From BA4 sp044376575 (lineage in GTDB: Bacteria > Bacteroidota > Bacteroidia > CAIKAF01): a stretch of 64,000 nt of DNA. Shown one piece after another: positions 1 through 8,659 of the stretch. The first letter of the stretch is position 1, and each line of letters starts with the position of its first letter. Location of the stretch: positions 1 through 64,000 of the forward strand of contig JBILKR010000005.1 of NCBI GenBank assembly GCA_044376575.1, given 5' to 3'. The notes under the pieces were generated by a model that was given only the letters and a program-made list of their open reading frames with translations, did not search any database and was not told the origin of the DNA. The translations under genes and the position numbers were made by a program.

Positions 1-300
1 AATTCTACCATTTCAAGAGCAGGTCTGAAAACTGATGAGCAGTTGCTTAAGTCTATTGGTGCCGGTGGTTTGAGTGGAAAACCCTTAAGGCAAAATTCTA
101 CGGATGTAATTCGTTATATCGTTCAACATTCAGAAGGTAAAATTCCTGTGATAGGTGTTGGAGGAATCATGTCTGCGGAAGATGCTATTGAAAAGTTAGA
201 AGCAGGTGCCAGCTTGATTCAAATCTATACCGGTTTTGTATATGAAGGGCCACCTTTGGTTTCATCCATCATAAAAGCCATCAGAAAATTGAATAAATGA
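1..300 (+). CDS. pyrD: Dihydroorotate dehydrogenase (quinone), C-terminal part
   Basis: This gene runs in from the left edge; only the last 99 residues are present and the frame is open from base 1. Class 2 dihydroorotate dehydrogenase oxidises dihydroorotate to orotate in pyrimidine synthesis and passes electrons to membrane quinone through FMN. The visible part has the family's FMN-phosphate-binding C-terminal half: an SRAGLKT-like stretch, GGLSGKPL, then IPVIGVGGIMSAEDA and GASLIQIYTGFVYEGP, all typical of the quinone-dependent class. It ends normally with TGA, and the next gene starts 54 bp later on the same strand. Identification is firm; the N-terminal membrane-association region is outside the window. 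Confidence 0.93.
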   Translation, partial: NSTISRAGLKTDEQLLKSIGAGGLSGKPLRQNSTDVIRYIVQHSEGKIPVIGVGGIMSAEDAIEKLEAGASLIQIYTGFVYEGPPLVSSIIKAIRKLNK

Positions 301-354
301 TGGAATGCTTGTTCAAAATTTGTTGGAGAGAGGGTAAACTTATAATTTAGTGCC

Positions 355-1218
355 GTGGCAGATAATAAGGTTTTAATCACTGAATGTCCAAGAGACGCGA
401 TGCAGGGCATATCTCAGTTTATTCCAACGGAGAAGAAAGTGGCCTACATTAATTCTTTACTGGAGTGTGGTTTCGACTGTATTGATTTTGGAAGTTTTGT
501 GAACCCCAAAGTTATGCCTCAGATGGCCGATACTGATGAAGTGATTCAGCAAATTGAATGGCAAAAGTCTTCTTCAAAATTACTGGCCATCATTGGAAAT
601 TTAAAAGGAGCAGAACGTGCAGAAATCTACCCTCAAATAAATATTTTAGGATTTCCATTTTCAGTATCTCCTACATTTTTACAGCGTAATATTAATTCGA
701 ATTTAGCAGATACTGTGTTGCGAATTGGCGAAGTAAAAGAAGTATGTGACCGTTCATCTAAAGACTTGGTGATTTACATATCTATGGCCTTTGGTAATCC
801 ATACGGAGATGCATGGAATACTGAAATTGTAGGGGAGTGGGTGGAGCGTCTGGCCTGGGTTGGAATACGTAATATAGCCTTGTCTGATACTATAGCAACA
901 GCTACTCCTGAAACCATTAAAGAGATTTTTTCATTTGTTGTGAAACAGTTCCCTGAGGTTTCGTTTGGGGCACATTTCCATACTACTCCCACCAACTGGA
1001 AACAAAATATATCAGCAGCCTATGAAGCAGGGTGCAGAAAATTTGATACTGCCATCAAAGGTTATGGAGGTTGTCCGATGGCTAAAGACGATCTAACAGG
1101 GAATTTACCCACTGAAAACCTGCTTGCCTATCTGAATGAAATTCAGGCCGAACATGGGGTTAATGAAAATGCATTTTCAGCTTCATATCTTATGTCAGGC
1201 AGTGTATTCCCGCATTAA
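355..1218 (+). CDS. Hydroxymethylglutaryl-CoA lyase
   Basis: A 287-residue HMGL-like TIM-barrel enzyme, predicted to cleave 3-hydroxy-3-methylglutaryl-CoA to acetyl-CoA and acetoacetate (leucine degradation). The known HMG-CoA lyase active-site elements are visible: Arg-Asp in ECPRDAMQG (residues 10-18), the metal-binding pair in FGAHFHTT, the catalytic Cys loop GYGGCPMA, and the Asn of GNLPTENL. The start is GTG at 355; no upstream ATG is in frame, and MADNKVLITECPRD begins where the family usually begins. The product is cytoplasmic. It follows pyrD by 54 bp on the same strand, but the two functions are unrelated. Related aldolase-type lyases of the same superfamily are the alternative, though the GGCP loop favours HMG-CoA lyase. 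Confidence 0.85.
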   Translation: MADNKVLITECPRDAMQGISQFIPTEKKVAYINSLLECGFDCIDFGSFVNPKVMPQMADTDEVIQQIEWQKSSSKLLAIIGNLKGAERAEIYPQINILGFPFSVSPTFLQRNINSNLADTVLRIGEVKEVCDRSSKDLVIYISMAFGNPYGDAWNTEIVGEWVERLAWVGIRNIALSDTIATATPETIKEIFSFVVKQFPEVSFGAHFHTTPTNWKQNISAAYEAGCRKFDTAIKGYGGCPMAKDDLTGNLPTENLLAYLNEIQAEHGVNENAFSASYLMSGSVFPH

Positions 1219-1261
1219 TCAGGAAATTTTGCTAAAAATCAGTTCATTTTTCATGAACTTC

Positions 1262-1290
1262 TTTTGAAACATAAAAATTTTATATATTTT
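1262..1290 (+). promoter_or_regulatory. Possible rpmB promoter
   Basis: A TTTTG at 1262-1266 is followed about 16 bp later by TATATTTT, a near match to the Bacteroidota -7 element TAnnTTTG, 26 bp before the rpmB ATG. The final G is missing and the spacing is short, so this is tentative. Confidence 0.35.
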
Positions 1291-1315
1291 CGCACTCCCA
1301 ATAAGTATTGAAGTT

Positions 1316-1552
1316 ATGTCAAAAGTTTGTCAGATTACAGGTAAAAAAACCATGACAGGTAATAAGGTTTCGCACTCTAACCGCAAAACCAAAAGAACAT
1401 TTGAACCCAATTTGTTCAAGAAGAAATTCTATTTGGAAAGTGAAGATCGCTGGGTTACTTTGAAAGTATCTGCCAAAGGAATTCGCACTATCACTAAGAT
1501 AGGATTAGAAGAAGCCATTATCAGGGCTTTTGAAAAAGGATATATTGATTAA
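1316..1552 (+). CDS. rpmB: 50S ribosomal protein L28
   Basis: A 78-residue basic protein of the bL28 family, part of the large ribosomal subunit. It begins MSKVCQITGKKTMTGNKVSHSN, the usual L28 start, and continues through the RTFEPNLF-KKKFYLESEDRWVTLKVSAKGIRTI core found in Bacteroidota. Length is normal. It is transcribed alone: a 97-bp AT-rich leader precedes it and a rho-independent terminator follows within 30 bp. In many Bacteroidota rpmB is followed by rpmG (L33) and a short DUF4295 protein; neither is here. Identification is certain. Confidence 0.97.
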   Translation: MSKVCQITGKKTMTGNKVSHSNRKTKRTFEPNLFKKKFYLESEDRWVTLKVSAKGIRTITKIGLEEAIIRAFEKGYID

Positions 1553-1580
1553 TCTTTTATTGAATTATAAAATTAAAGGA

Positions 1581-1604
1581 ACGCTGCAATTTGCAGCGTT
1601 TTTT
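1581..1604 (+). terminator. Rho-independent terminator of rpmB
   Basis: A perfect GC-rich hairpin (ACGCTGC / GCAGCGT with a 5-base loop) is followed by a run of six T, 28 bp after the rpmB stop codon. It separates rpmB from the peptidase gene. The longer in-frame reading of the peptidase from 1530 would run through it, which supports the later start at 1626. Confidence 0.9.
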
Positions 1605-1625
1605 GTTACTCATCATCTCAATATT

Positions 1626-3263
1626 ATGCGCAGTTACTTTCTTCTGATTTTTGTTCTCTCATCATTCTTTCATTCCTATGCTCAACAATTCAGCAGAAAG
1701 GATAGTTTGAGAGGTGCACTTCGCAACGAACGAACCTGTTTTGATGTGGTTCATTATGATTTGTCTGTAAATTTTGATTTTAAACGCAAATATATTTATG
1801 GTAAAAATCAAATCACTGCTGTAAATATTCATCCTTCAACATCTATTCAGCTTGATCTTTTTGAAAACATGAAAGTGATATCTGTTGAAGATATTCATCA
1901 TCAGCAATTGAGCTTTAAAAGAGAACATCAGGCCATTTTTATTCAGCTGCCTTCAGGTGTGAATGTGAAAGATACTTTTCAATTGATAGTAAAATATGAA
2001 GGTCAACCTATTGAGGCTAAAATGCCTCCGTGGGACGGAGGTTTTGTATGGTCAAAAGATGGTCAGGGTAAAGATTGGGTGAGTGTTGCATGCGAAGGCA
2101 TTGGTGCCAGTTTATGGTGGCCTAACAAAGATCATCTTTCAGATGAACCTGAATCTATGGATATACGGCTTGGTGTGCCCACTGACCTCATGGCCATTTC
2201 AAATGGAAACTTAATGGATGAGAGAATTACAGATTCTTTGCGAATATTTCATTGGAAAGTAAGTTATCCCATCAATAATTATAATGTCACTTTTTATATT
2301 GGCAATTATATTAATTTAAATGATGAATTCATTGGATCTGAATATAATTACCCTATTGATTATTACGTCCTAGAAGAAAATGTTTCAAAAGCAGAACAAC
2401 ATTTTGAGCAGGTAAAACCTATGCTTGAATGTTATGAAAAGAGACTCGGACCCTATCCTTTTCCTCACGATGGTTTTGCATTGGTTGAATCTCCATACTT
2501 GGGAATGGAACACCAAAGCGCCATCGCTTATGGAAATAATTTTTTGCCCGGATATGCGGGGTTGGATTATTCAATGCTTGGATTAAAATTCGATTATATC
2601 ATAGTACATGAAACCGGCCACGAATATTGGGGCAACAGCGTGAGCATGAAAGATATTGCGGATATGTGGATACATGAGGCTTTTTGTACATACAGTGAAG
2701 TGATTTATGTGGAGTGCATGTACGGGAAAGAAACAGCATTAAAATATGCCAATGCATGGAAATACCGGGTAGCCAACGATAAGCCTGTACAGGGTTTTTA
2801 TGATGTTAATAACGAAGGCTCTTCAGATATGTATTACAAGGGAGCTCTCATGCTTCATACATTAAGATTTCTGATTCAGGATGATGAAGTTTGGTGGTCA
2901 TTATTGAGGAAAATTCAAATCAATTTTAAATATCAGACAGTTTCCGGGAAAGAGTTGATTCAATTCGTTAATGCTAAGCTTGGAAAAGATTATACATGGT
3001 TGTTTAATCAATATTTAAAATCTACTCAGGTGCCCATATTGAAAGTATCTTTTAAAAAGAAAAAAAATAAAACACTTATAAAATACAGATGGGAGAATTC
3101 AAATCCTGATTTTGTGTTGCCTGTATCATTATTAGTAGATAAAAAAAATACCATCACATTATTTCCGGTTGCGAAGCAGTGGAAAAATAGCTTGATTGAT
3201 TTTCCTGTTTCATCTGATTTTAGTTTTGATCAGGATTATGGATTTTTTAATATTAAAAAATAA
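1626..3263 (+). CDS. M1 family zinc metallopeptidase (aminopeptidase N-like), exported
   Basis: A 545-residue gluzincin. The ATG at 1626 gives a clear Sec signal peptide (MRSYFLLIFVLSSFFHSYAQ); the frame is open upstream to 1530 but that extension reads through the rpmB terminator. The M1 N-terminal beta domain spans about 35-240. The zinc site HETGH is at about 328-332, with the third ligand Glu 19 residues later in MWIHEAF, the exact M1 spacing. The substrate-anchoring GxMEN motif appears as GMEH (about 293-296), so the Asn is replaced by His. The usual large C-terminal helical domain is short or absent, as in many Bacteroidota M1 proteins. Predicted periplasmic or surface peptidase; substrate unknown. 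Confidence 0.9.
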   Translation: MRSYFLLIFVLSSFFHSYAQQFSRKDSLRGALRNERTCFDVVHYDLSVNFDFKRKYIYGKNQITAVNIHPSTSIQLDLFENMKVISVEDIHHQQLSFKREHQAIFIQLPSGVNVKDTFQLIVKYEGQPIEAKMPPWDGGFVWSKDGQGKDWVSVACEGIGASLWWPNKDHLSDEPESMDIRLGVPTDLMAISNGNLMDERITDSLRIFHWKVSYPINNYNVTFYIGNYINLNDEFIGSEYNYPIDYYVLEENVSKAEQHFEQVKPMLECYEKRLGPYPFPHDGFALVESPYLGMEHQSAIAYGNNFLPGYAGLDYSMLGLKFDYIIVHETGHEYWGNSVSMKDIADMWIHEAFCTYSEVIYVECMYGKETALKYANAWKYRVANDKPVQGFYDVNNEGSSDMYYKGALMLHTLRFLIQDDEVWWSLLRKIQINFKYQTVSGKELIQFVNAKLGKDYTWLFNQYLKSTQVPILKVSFKKKKNKTLIKYRWENSNPDFVLPVSLLVDKKNTITLFPVAKQWKNSLIDFPVSSDFSFDQDYGFFNIKK

Positions 3264-3330
3264 TGCTCATTTATTTATAGTATTGGCTTCCAATAAGTAA
3301 AGGATGATAAAAAATTGTTTACTTTGTTAT

Positions 3331-4275
3331 ATGAACATATCCGTTGTAGTTGCGATAAAAGATGAAGCGTTAAATGTTTTGCCGTTGATTCAGGGTATTC
3401 ATAGTGCATTAAATGAGATGAACTATGAAATTATTCTTGTAGATGACGGATCAACGGACCAGACCAAATCCATCATCAGACAATTGAATGATGAGAAAGT
3501 AAAACTGGTTGTGTTTAGAAAAAATTATGGTCAGACCCATGCCATGTCGGCAGGAATCGAAGAAGCCACCGGAGATTATATCGTTACACTGGATGGTGAT
3601 TTACAAAATGATCCTTCAGATATTCCGATGATGGTTCAGGTATTGCAGGGTGGCGACTGGGATTTGGTAGCCGGTGCAAGAAAAAACCGAAAAGATGGAA
3701 TGCTGCTCAGAAAAATACCGAGTAAGTTTGCCAACTGGATGATAAGGAATTTAACAGGTGTTACAGTTTCTGACTATGGCTGTACTTTAAAAGTATTTAA
3801 AAAAGACATCGCCAAGGATTTGAATATGTATGGAGAACTTCACCGTTTTATACCGATACTAGCGCACCTTCAGGGTGCAAAAATTACTGAAGTTGAGGTG
3901 AAACATCATCCTAGAATAGCCGGTACTTCTAAATACGGAATAAGCAGAACATTCAAAGTAATCAGTGACTTAATGTTGATTTTATTTTTTCAAAAATATC
4001 TGCAAAAACCCATGCATTTTTTCGGCACCATTGGTTTTATTTCATTATTAGTTGGTATGGGTATAAACATATATTTACTGATTGAAAAATTTATGGGTCA
4101 CGATATCTGGGGCAGGCCTTTGCTGTTGCTTGGATTATTGCTTGTATTAGGAGGATTACAAATTATTACATTTGGTTTCATGATGGAAGTGCAAATGAGA
4201 ACCTATTATGAATCTCAATCAAAAAGACCATACATTATAAAAGAAGTTTTTCTTGGAGAAAAAAAGATCCGATAA
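3331..4275 (+). CDS. Family 2 glycosyltransferase, DPM1/ArnC-like, with C-terminal membrane anchor
   Basis: A 314-residue GT2 enzyme, predicted to transfer a sugar from a nucleotide donor to a polyprenyl phosphate at the inner membrane. It starts MNISVVVAIKDEA, then shows ILVDDGSTD, the donor-binding LDGDLQNDP (DxD-type) and, after about residue 220, two hydrophobic helices, the layout of undecaprenyl-phosphate glycosyltransferases. An in-frame ATG at 3304 would add nine residues; I prefer 3331 because GT2 proteins normally begin directly with the first beta strand. The gene overlaps the next one by 23 bp, so the two are co-translated, and the partner is a flippase-like membrane protein. The sugar cannot be told from sequence. 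Confidence 0.88.
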   Translation: MNISVVVAIKDEALNVLPLIQGIHSALNEMNYEIILVDDGSTDQTKSIIRQLNDEKVKLVVFRKNYGQTHAMSAGIEEATGDYIVTLDGDLQNDPSDIPMMVQVLQGGDWDLVAGARKNRKDGMLLRKIPSKFANWMIRNLTGVTVSDYGCTLKVFKKDIAKDLNMYGELHRFIPILAHLQGAKITEVEVKHHPRIAGTSKYGISRTFKVISDLMLILFFQKYLQKPMHFFGTIGFISLLVGMGINIYLLIEKFMGHDIWGRPLLLLGLLLVLGGLQIITFGFMMEVQMRTYYESQSKRPYIIKEVFLGEKKIR

Positions 4276-5104
4276 TTATATTTTTCTAATCATTAAAATA
4301 ATGATTAGTATCATCGGAATAACCTGGGTCTATAACAGGTTGGATATGTCATTGATTAAGGAGTTACTTATCACTGTAAAATACTATTTATTATTACCGG
4401 CCATAGTGTTTTATATGCTTTCTAAAATACTCAGCGCTTTTCGTCTGCAACAGATTTTTACCCAAACCGGAATAATGATATCCCAAACTGATAATATTAA
4501 GCTATACTGGTTGGGCATGTTTTATAATTTATTTTTGCCTGGAGGTATTGGTGGTGATGCCTATAAAGTGATTATACTTCAGAAAAAAAGTTCACAGCAT
4601 TGGAAAAATATTGCGGGTTTAATTTTATACGATCGTATTACGGGTTTGCTTGCACTGACCATTTTCGTTGGAATTGGTTTCTTGATATTATCTAATTTAT
4701 ATTGGTTAGGCCTTTCAATTATTATCATCTCATTAATAGGATGGGTGGGCTTTACATTTATAAAATTCATGGCACTTCAGAAGATTATGTTTTCTGGATT
4801 TATCATGTCTGTAGGAGTACAGTGTCTGCAATTGATTTCAGCGTATCTGTTATTTACAGCTATAGCCATAGATACAAAACAAGTTTACTACATTTTAATT
4901 TTTCTTATTTCTTCAGTGGTATCAGTGTTGCCTCTAACATGGGGCGGAGTAGGGGCAAGAGAAGTAACATTTGTTTTTGGTACCGAGTATTTTCAACTTG
5001 ATGTTACCGCCGGTGCTGTTTTTTCAATGCTGTTTTTTGTAATCACTCTGCTAAGCTCAATTCCCGGAGCGTTCATTAATGAAAGAAAATTATTACAGAA
5101 ATAA
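4253..5104 (+). CDS. Lysylphosphatidylglycerol synthase TM-region (flippase-like) membrane protein
   Basis: A 283-residue polytopic inner-membrane protein, about 7-8 hydrophobic helices, of the LPG_synthase_TM/UPF0104 family. The family signature region is visible: LYWLGMFYNLFLPGGIGGDAYK (about 82-103, split by the helix end) and VLPLTWGGVGAREVTFV near the C-terminus. Members act as lipid or polyprenyl-linked substrate translocases, though many are uncharacterised. There is no C-terminal lysyltransferase domain, so it is not MprF. The start is TTG at 4253 inside the preceding glycosyltransferase gene; a later ATG at residue 17 is possible. Its overlap with the GT2 gene suggests the two handle the same lipid-linked sugar. 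It ends 6 bp from a convergent regulator gene. Confidence 0.78.
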   Translation: MEKKRSDNYIFLIIKIMISIIGITWVYNRLDMSLIKELLITVKYYLLLPAIVFYMLSKILSAFRLQQIFTQTGIMISQTDNIKLYWLGMFYNLFLPGGIGGDAYKVIILQKKSSQHWKNIAGLILYDRITGLLALTIFVGIGFLILSNLYWLGLSIIIISLIGWVGFTFIKFMALQKIMFSGFIMSVGVQCLQLISAYLLFTAIAIDTKQVYYILIFLISSVVSVLPLTWGGVGAREVTFVFGTEYFQLDVTAGAVFSMLFFVITLLSSIPGAFINERKLLQK

Positions 5105-5110
5105 CTTTAA

Positions 5111-5722
5111 TTATTTCTTATTTGTCATCATGTAAAACAATTCTCCTTTACTATTGATTTTTAATTTTCTGTAGATATTTTTAATGTTCATTCTAACGGT
5201 ATCAATAGATATTCCATATTTATCAGAAATGAGTTTATAACTTAGACCTTCAAGAATGCCATTAACAATATCATTTTCACGGGAAGTAAGTTTTTCTAGA
5301 ATGCCTTTAGGCTTTTGGAAATAGTAAACAATTTTTCTGGCAATCTTAGGAGTCATATATGCACCGCCTTTTTCTATACTATCAAAAACTTCGGTGAAGT
5401 TCATGTCAAAACTTTGCTTATCTATATAACCTAACGCCCCCAGTTTTAAGGATTCAAAAATAGTTTCTGAATCATCCTTAATAGTGCTCATAATGATGTG
5501 CATTTCAGGATTTTTTTTCAGGATCTTTGGAATAGTATCCAGTCCTGAAATTCCCGGCATTACAATATCTAATAGCACATAATCAGCATCTAGTTCCAGT
5601 TCCATGATTTCTTCACCGGAATGATAAATTTCATTGCATTTGAACTCTGAATTTTCATTAATTTTTTCCTGCATCATTTCTGCGATGATTTTATCATCAT
5701 CAACAATTATTACTTTTTTCAT
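5111..5722 (-). CDS. LuxR/NarL-type response regulator
   Basis: A 203-residue two-domain response regulator. The receiver domain (about 1-120) has the acidic triad D8-D9-D10, phosphoacceptor D52 in VLLDIVMPG, the Ser79/Thr80 switch position and K102. The C-terminal helix-turn-helix (about 140-203) starts LTSREND and contains ISDKYGISIDTVRMNIKNIYRKL, typical of GerE/LuxR DNA-binding domains. The start codon overlaps the stop of the upstream sensor kinase by four bases (ATGA), so the pair is translationally coupled. It is predicted to control transcription in answer to that kinase; targets are unknown. It converges on the plus-strand flippase-like gene with only 6 bp between. Confidence 0.93.
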   Translation of the reverse strand: MKKVIIVDDDKIIAEMMQEKINENSEFKCNEIYHSGEEIMELELDADYVLLDIVMPGISGLDTIPKILKKNPEMHIIMSTIKDDSETIFESLKLGALGYIDKQSFDMNFTEVFDSIEKGGAYMTPKIARKIVYYFQKPKGILEKLTSRENDIVNGILEGLSYKLISDKYGISIDTVRMNIKNIYRKLKINSKGELFYMMTNKK

Positions 5723-8586
5723 AGTGTAAATTTAATGATATAACATAAACCATTGCCTGCCTGATTCTTTTTCATTAAAATATGCCCATTATTTCTTTTC
5801 ACTCTTTTGTGAATATTATCAATTCCGTTGCCTCTTTTTGTAATTTCACTTTCATCTTTAAATATACCGTTATCGCATATTTCAATATTAATGCAGTTTT
5901 CATAAGCAGTCATATTAAAATTTAGTATACTGCAATGAGAATGTTTAACTGCATTATTTGTTATCTCAAATATACATAGTTTAATGTCACGAAAGAGTTG
6001 TGGATTAACTAAATAATCTTTGTCTTTAGTTATTTTAATTTCAGTTTTAATATCTGTTTTGTTTAGGTTGATGTTAAAAAAATCTCTGATTTCATCTTCA
6101 AGATTTTCAAACTTAAAACTGGTTGTGGTCATGTTGTTAATGAATTCTCGAAGACTAAAAAGTGCTTCATTTAATTGTTTAACAACAAAACTAAATTGAT
6201 GATTTTGTTTTTCTTCTTTTTTGCTGATAAAAAGTAAACGTGTGAGTATTGTGCCAACTTCATCATGTAAATCCATGGCAATTTTTTTCTTAATGTCAAA
6301 TTCAAGTTCTTTTTTACGAACATTATTATTGATGATTATTAGAATAAGGCCTAGAATAACAACTAATATTAAAATATAGAAATATGGTTTTTGATAAAAG
6401 GGAATAACTGCATTAATTTTTATTTTTTTTGCATTAATAATGGTTCCGAATCTATCAAGCATTCTTATTTCCAGATCATAAATCCCATAAGATAAATTTG
6501 AAATACGTATAATATTATTATTGAATATTTTGTTCCATCCGTTGTTATTTAAATTGAATTCAAACTTGTATTCATGTGAATTACCGTAATTAATATTACT
6601 CAGGAAAATTTGTAGTTCTTCTTTACCTGTTTTAAAAGTAATCTCATCATCATTTATATTAAATTTAAAATTATTCAGCAATTTTTCAGAAACAACTTTG
6701 TATCCTGATATTCTTATACTGTCAGAGAATTGATTAAAATTAATTTTTTCAGCATCAATAATATCGTATCCTTCGATTCCTCCCAGCATTATTTTTCCGT
6801 TGCTTAATAATGTTCCAGATTTATAGTTAAATTCAAAATTATTTAATCCCATTTCAGGTAAAATATTGTAACTTTTATTATTCTGTAAGTCAATGCAGGT
6901 AATCCCATAAAAAGTCGAAGCCCATAGTTTTTTATTTCTGTCTTCAATTATTCTGGTAGCTTTTTGATGTGTAAGTGTATAAACTGAATCAAGTTTATTA
7001 AGTTGATTATAATCAATATTTTTATATGTGTAGATTCCATTATCGGTAGCAATAATTAAGTTTGACTGGTCTGATGTTATGTAAATATCATTTATCTTTT
7101 GATTCAAGTTCAGATTTTTAAAAGCAATCTTTTCGCCATTCATAAAATCTTTTATTTTCAACAGATACAATCCTTTTTCACCTCCAATCCAAAGGATATC
7201 GTTTTTTATATCTTTTTGTATATCATACACATTCATCTTGTTTGGAATATTTATACTCCAGCTATGATTGTTTGATATATTATATCCAAAAATATTTCCT
7301 TCACCTCCAACAACCAATATAGTGTCATTAATTGCTGAAATATGATATGTCATGTCTTTATTGTCAATGGCTTTTGTATTGATAATTTCAACCTTGTTTT
7401 TTACCAAATTATACTTTATTAAACCCCACCCTTCTGTAGTTAGATAAATCTCATTTTTAATCAAAATGGCATCATAGGTAGGAATATTGATATTAAATAA
7501 ATTTTTAATCTCATTGGTTTCTTTATTCAGGGATACTAATCCAGGATATCCTGCAAGATAAATTTTATTATCAGAAGCTTCGATTATTTTTCTTCGAACA
7601 CGAATCAATTTTTCATCTATTACCATTTGGTCATAAATATGTTTTGAGATATTATCTTTCCTGAATAATTTAACCAATCCCTGATTGGTAGCCAGTAAAA
7701 TACAATTGTCATTAACCCATAATAATTTCCGGATTTCAATATTATTGTTTTTTTCAAGTTCCAATACATTAATCGTATCATTTTTTATTATGTATGAAAT
7801 TTTATTATTGACCACAAATAATATTTCTTTCTTTATGTTTTCTGTATAAAATGAAACCCCCTTTTCATTTAGTAGTTGTGGGTGTAAATAATAACTTAAA
7901 TCAGGATTAATAGCATAATTTTTTACTGCCGTAACATAAATTAGTCCATATTTATTAGAATGATAATATTTGCCATCACCCATTTCTTCAGTTACATTGT
8001 ATGATTGTAAGCTGTCTAGATTAACAGGATTTAATCTGTATATAATTCTTCTTGAAATATTTAAAAAAAGATGATTTTTATAACTAATAATTTGTGATTC
8101 ACTGTTTAGGTTAAATTTTTTTTGAATTCTAATTAAGGGATGATGAAGTGTGAGATTCCCATTTTCGCTAAGGGTATATAATAGGTTTTTATGTATGGCA
8201 AAGGATATGATTCCTTCTCTGGTGATTACTTCTGATGTGAGATTTTTTGTATTGAGTTTTATACATCCTTCTTTTTTTGAAAACAGGTAGATATTTTCAT
8301 TATGGATATAGAGTTCATCTACCTTTTTATTTGGAAAAAAATTTGGAATATTATTTTTTGAAAAATTAAAAAAATTATATCCATCAAATCTTGAAACACC
8401 ATTATCACTGGCAATCCATATATATCCATCATTATCAGTTACAATGTCATTAAGCCTGTGATCTGGTAATCCTTTGTCTATACTATATCTTGTATATGCA
8501 AATCCTTCATTAGGTTGTGAATATCCGCTATGAACAGAACTTCCAATCCAGATGATTATACATACAATGAAGCTTAATTTTTTCAT
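5719..8586 (-). CDS. Two-component sensor histidine kinase with periplasmic beta-propeller and Y_Y_Y domain
   Basis: A 955-residue membrane sensor. From the ATG at 8586 it has a signal peptide (MKKLSFIVCIIIWIGSS...SQ); seven extra codons upstream are possible. Residues about 30-600 carry two-component-regulator-propeller repeats, such as GLPDHRLNDIVTDNDGYIWI, DNGVSRFDG and KLWASTFYGITCID. A Y_Y_Y domain follows (about 640-735, NGWNKIFNNN... YDLEIRMLD). One transmembrane helix (PYFYILILVVILGLILIII) leads to a HisKA_3-like dimerisation region with the phospho-His in MDLHDEVGTILTRL (about 774) and an HATPase with EITNNAVKHS, CDNGIF and GNGIDNIHKRV. The regulator is a separate overlapping gene rather than fused as in Bacteroides hybrid systems. 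The ligand is unknown. Confidence 0.92.
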   Translation of the reverse strand: MKKLSFIVCIIIWIGSSVHSGYSQPNEGFAYTRYSIDKGLPDHRLNDIVTDNDGYIWIASDNGVSRFDGYNFFNFSKNNIPNFFPNKKVDELYIHNENIYLFSKKEGCIKLNTKNLTSEVITREGIISFAIHKNLLYTLSENGNLTLHHPLIRIQKKFNLNSESQIISYKNHLFLNISRRIIYRLNPVNLDSLQSYNVTEEMGDGKYYHSNKYGLIYVTAVKNYAINPDLSYYLHPQLLNEKGVSFYTENIKKEILFVVNNKISYIIKNDTINVLELEKNNNIEIRKLLWVNDNCILLATNQGLVKLFRKDNISKHIYDQMVIDEKLIRVRRKIIEASDNKIYLAGYPGLVSLNKETNEIKNLFNINIPTYDAILIKNEIYLTTEGWGLIKYNLVKNKVEIINTKAIDNKDMTYHISAINDTILVVGGEGNIFGYNISNNHSWSINIPNKMNVYDIQKDIKNDILWIGGEKGLYLLKIKDFMNGEKIAFKNLNLNQKINDIYITSDQSNLIIATDNGIYTYKNIDYNQLNKLDSVYTLTHQKATRIIEDRNKKLWASTFYGITCIDLQNNKSYNILPEMGLNNFEFNYKSGTLLSNGKIMLGGIEGYDIIDAEKINFNQFSDSIRISGYKVVSEKLLNNFKFNINDDEITFKTGKEELQIFLSNINYGNSHEYKFEFNLNNNGWNKIFNNNIIRISNLSYGIYDLEIRMLDRFGTIINAKKIKINAVIPFYQKPYFYILILVVILGLILIIINNNVRKKELEFDIKKKIAMDLHDEVGTILTRLLFISKKEEKQNHQFSFVVKQLNEALFSLREFINNMTTTSFKFENLEDEIRDFFNINLNKTDIKTEIKITKDKDYLVNPQLFRDIKLCIFEITNNAVKHSHCSILNFNMTAYENCINIEICDNGIFKDESEITKRGNGIDNIHKRVKRNNGHILMKKNQAGNGLCYIIKFTL

Positions 8587-8610
8587 TCCAGTATCATAAA
8601 TATACAATAG

Positions 8611-8642
8611 AAAAAGGCCAATGATAAATCATTGGCCTTTTT
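8611..8642 (-). terminator. Bidirectional-looking terminator downstream of the esterase-like gene
   Basis: A perfect 14-bp stem (AAAAAGGCCAATGA pairing with its complement) with a 4-base loop, ending in a T run on both strands. It lies between the minus-strand secreted esterase-like gene and the sensor kinase gene and would stop transcription from the former. Confidence 0.85.
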
Positions 8643-8659
8643 TAAGTTGAAAAAATAAT

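Noticed and set aside
4253..5104. MprF lysyl-phosphatidylglycerol synthase
   Set aside because: Only the membrane part is present; the C-terminal lysyltransferase domain is missing.
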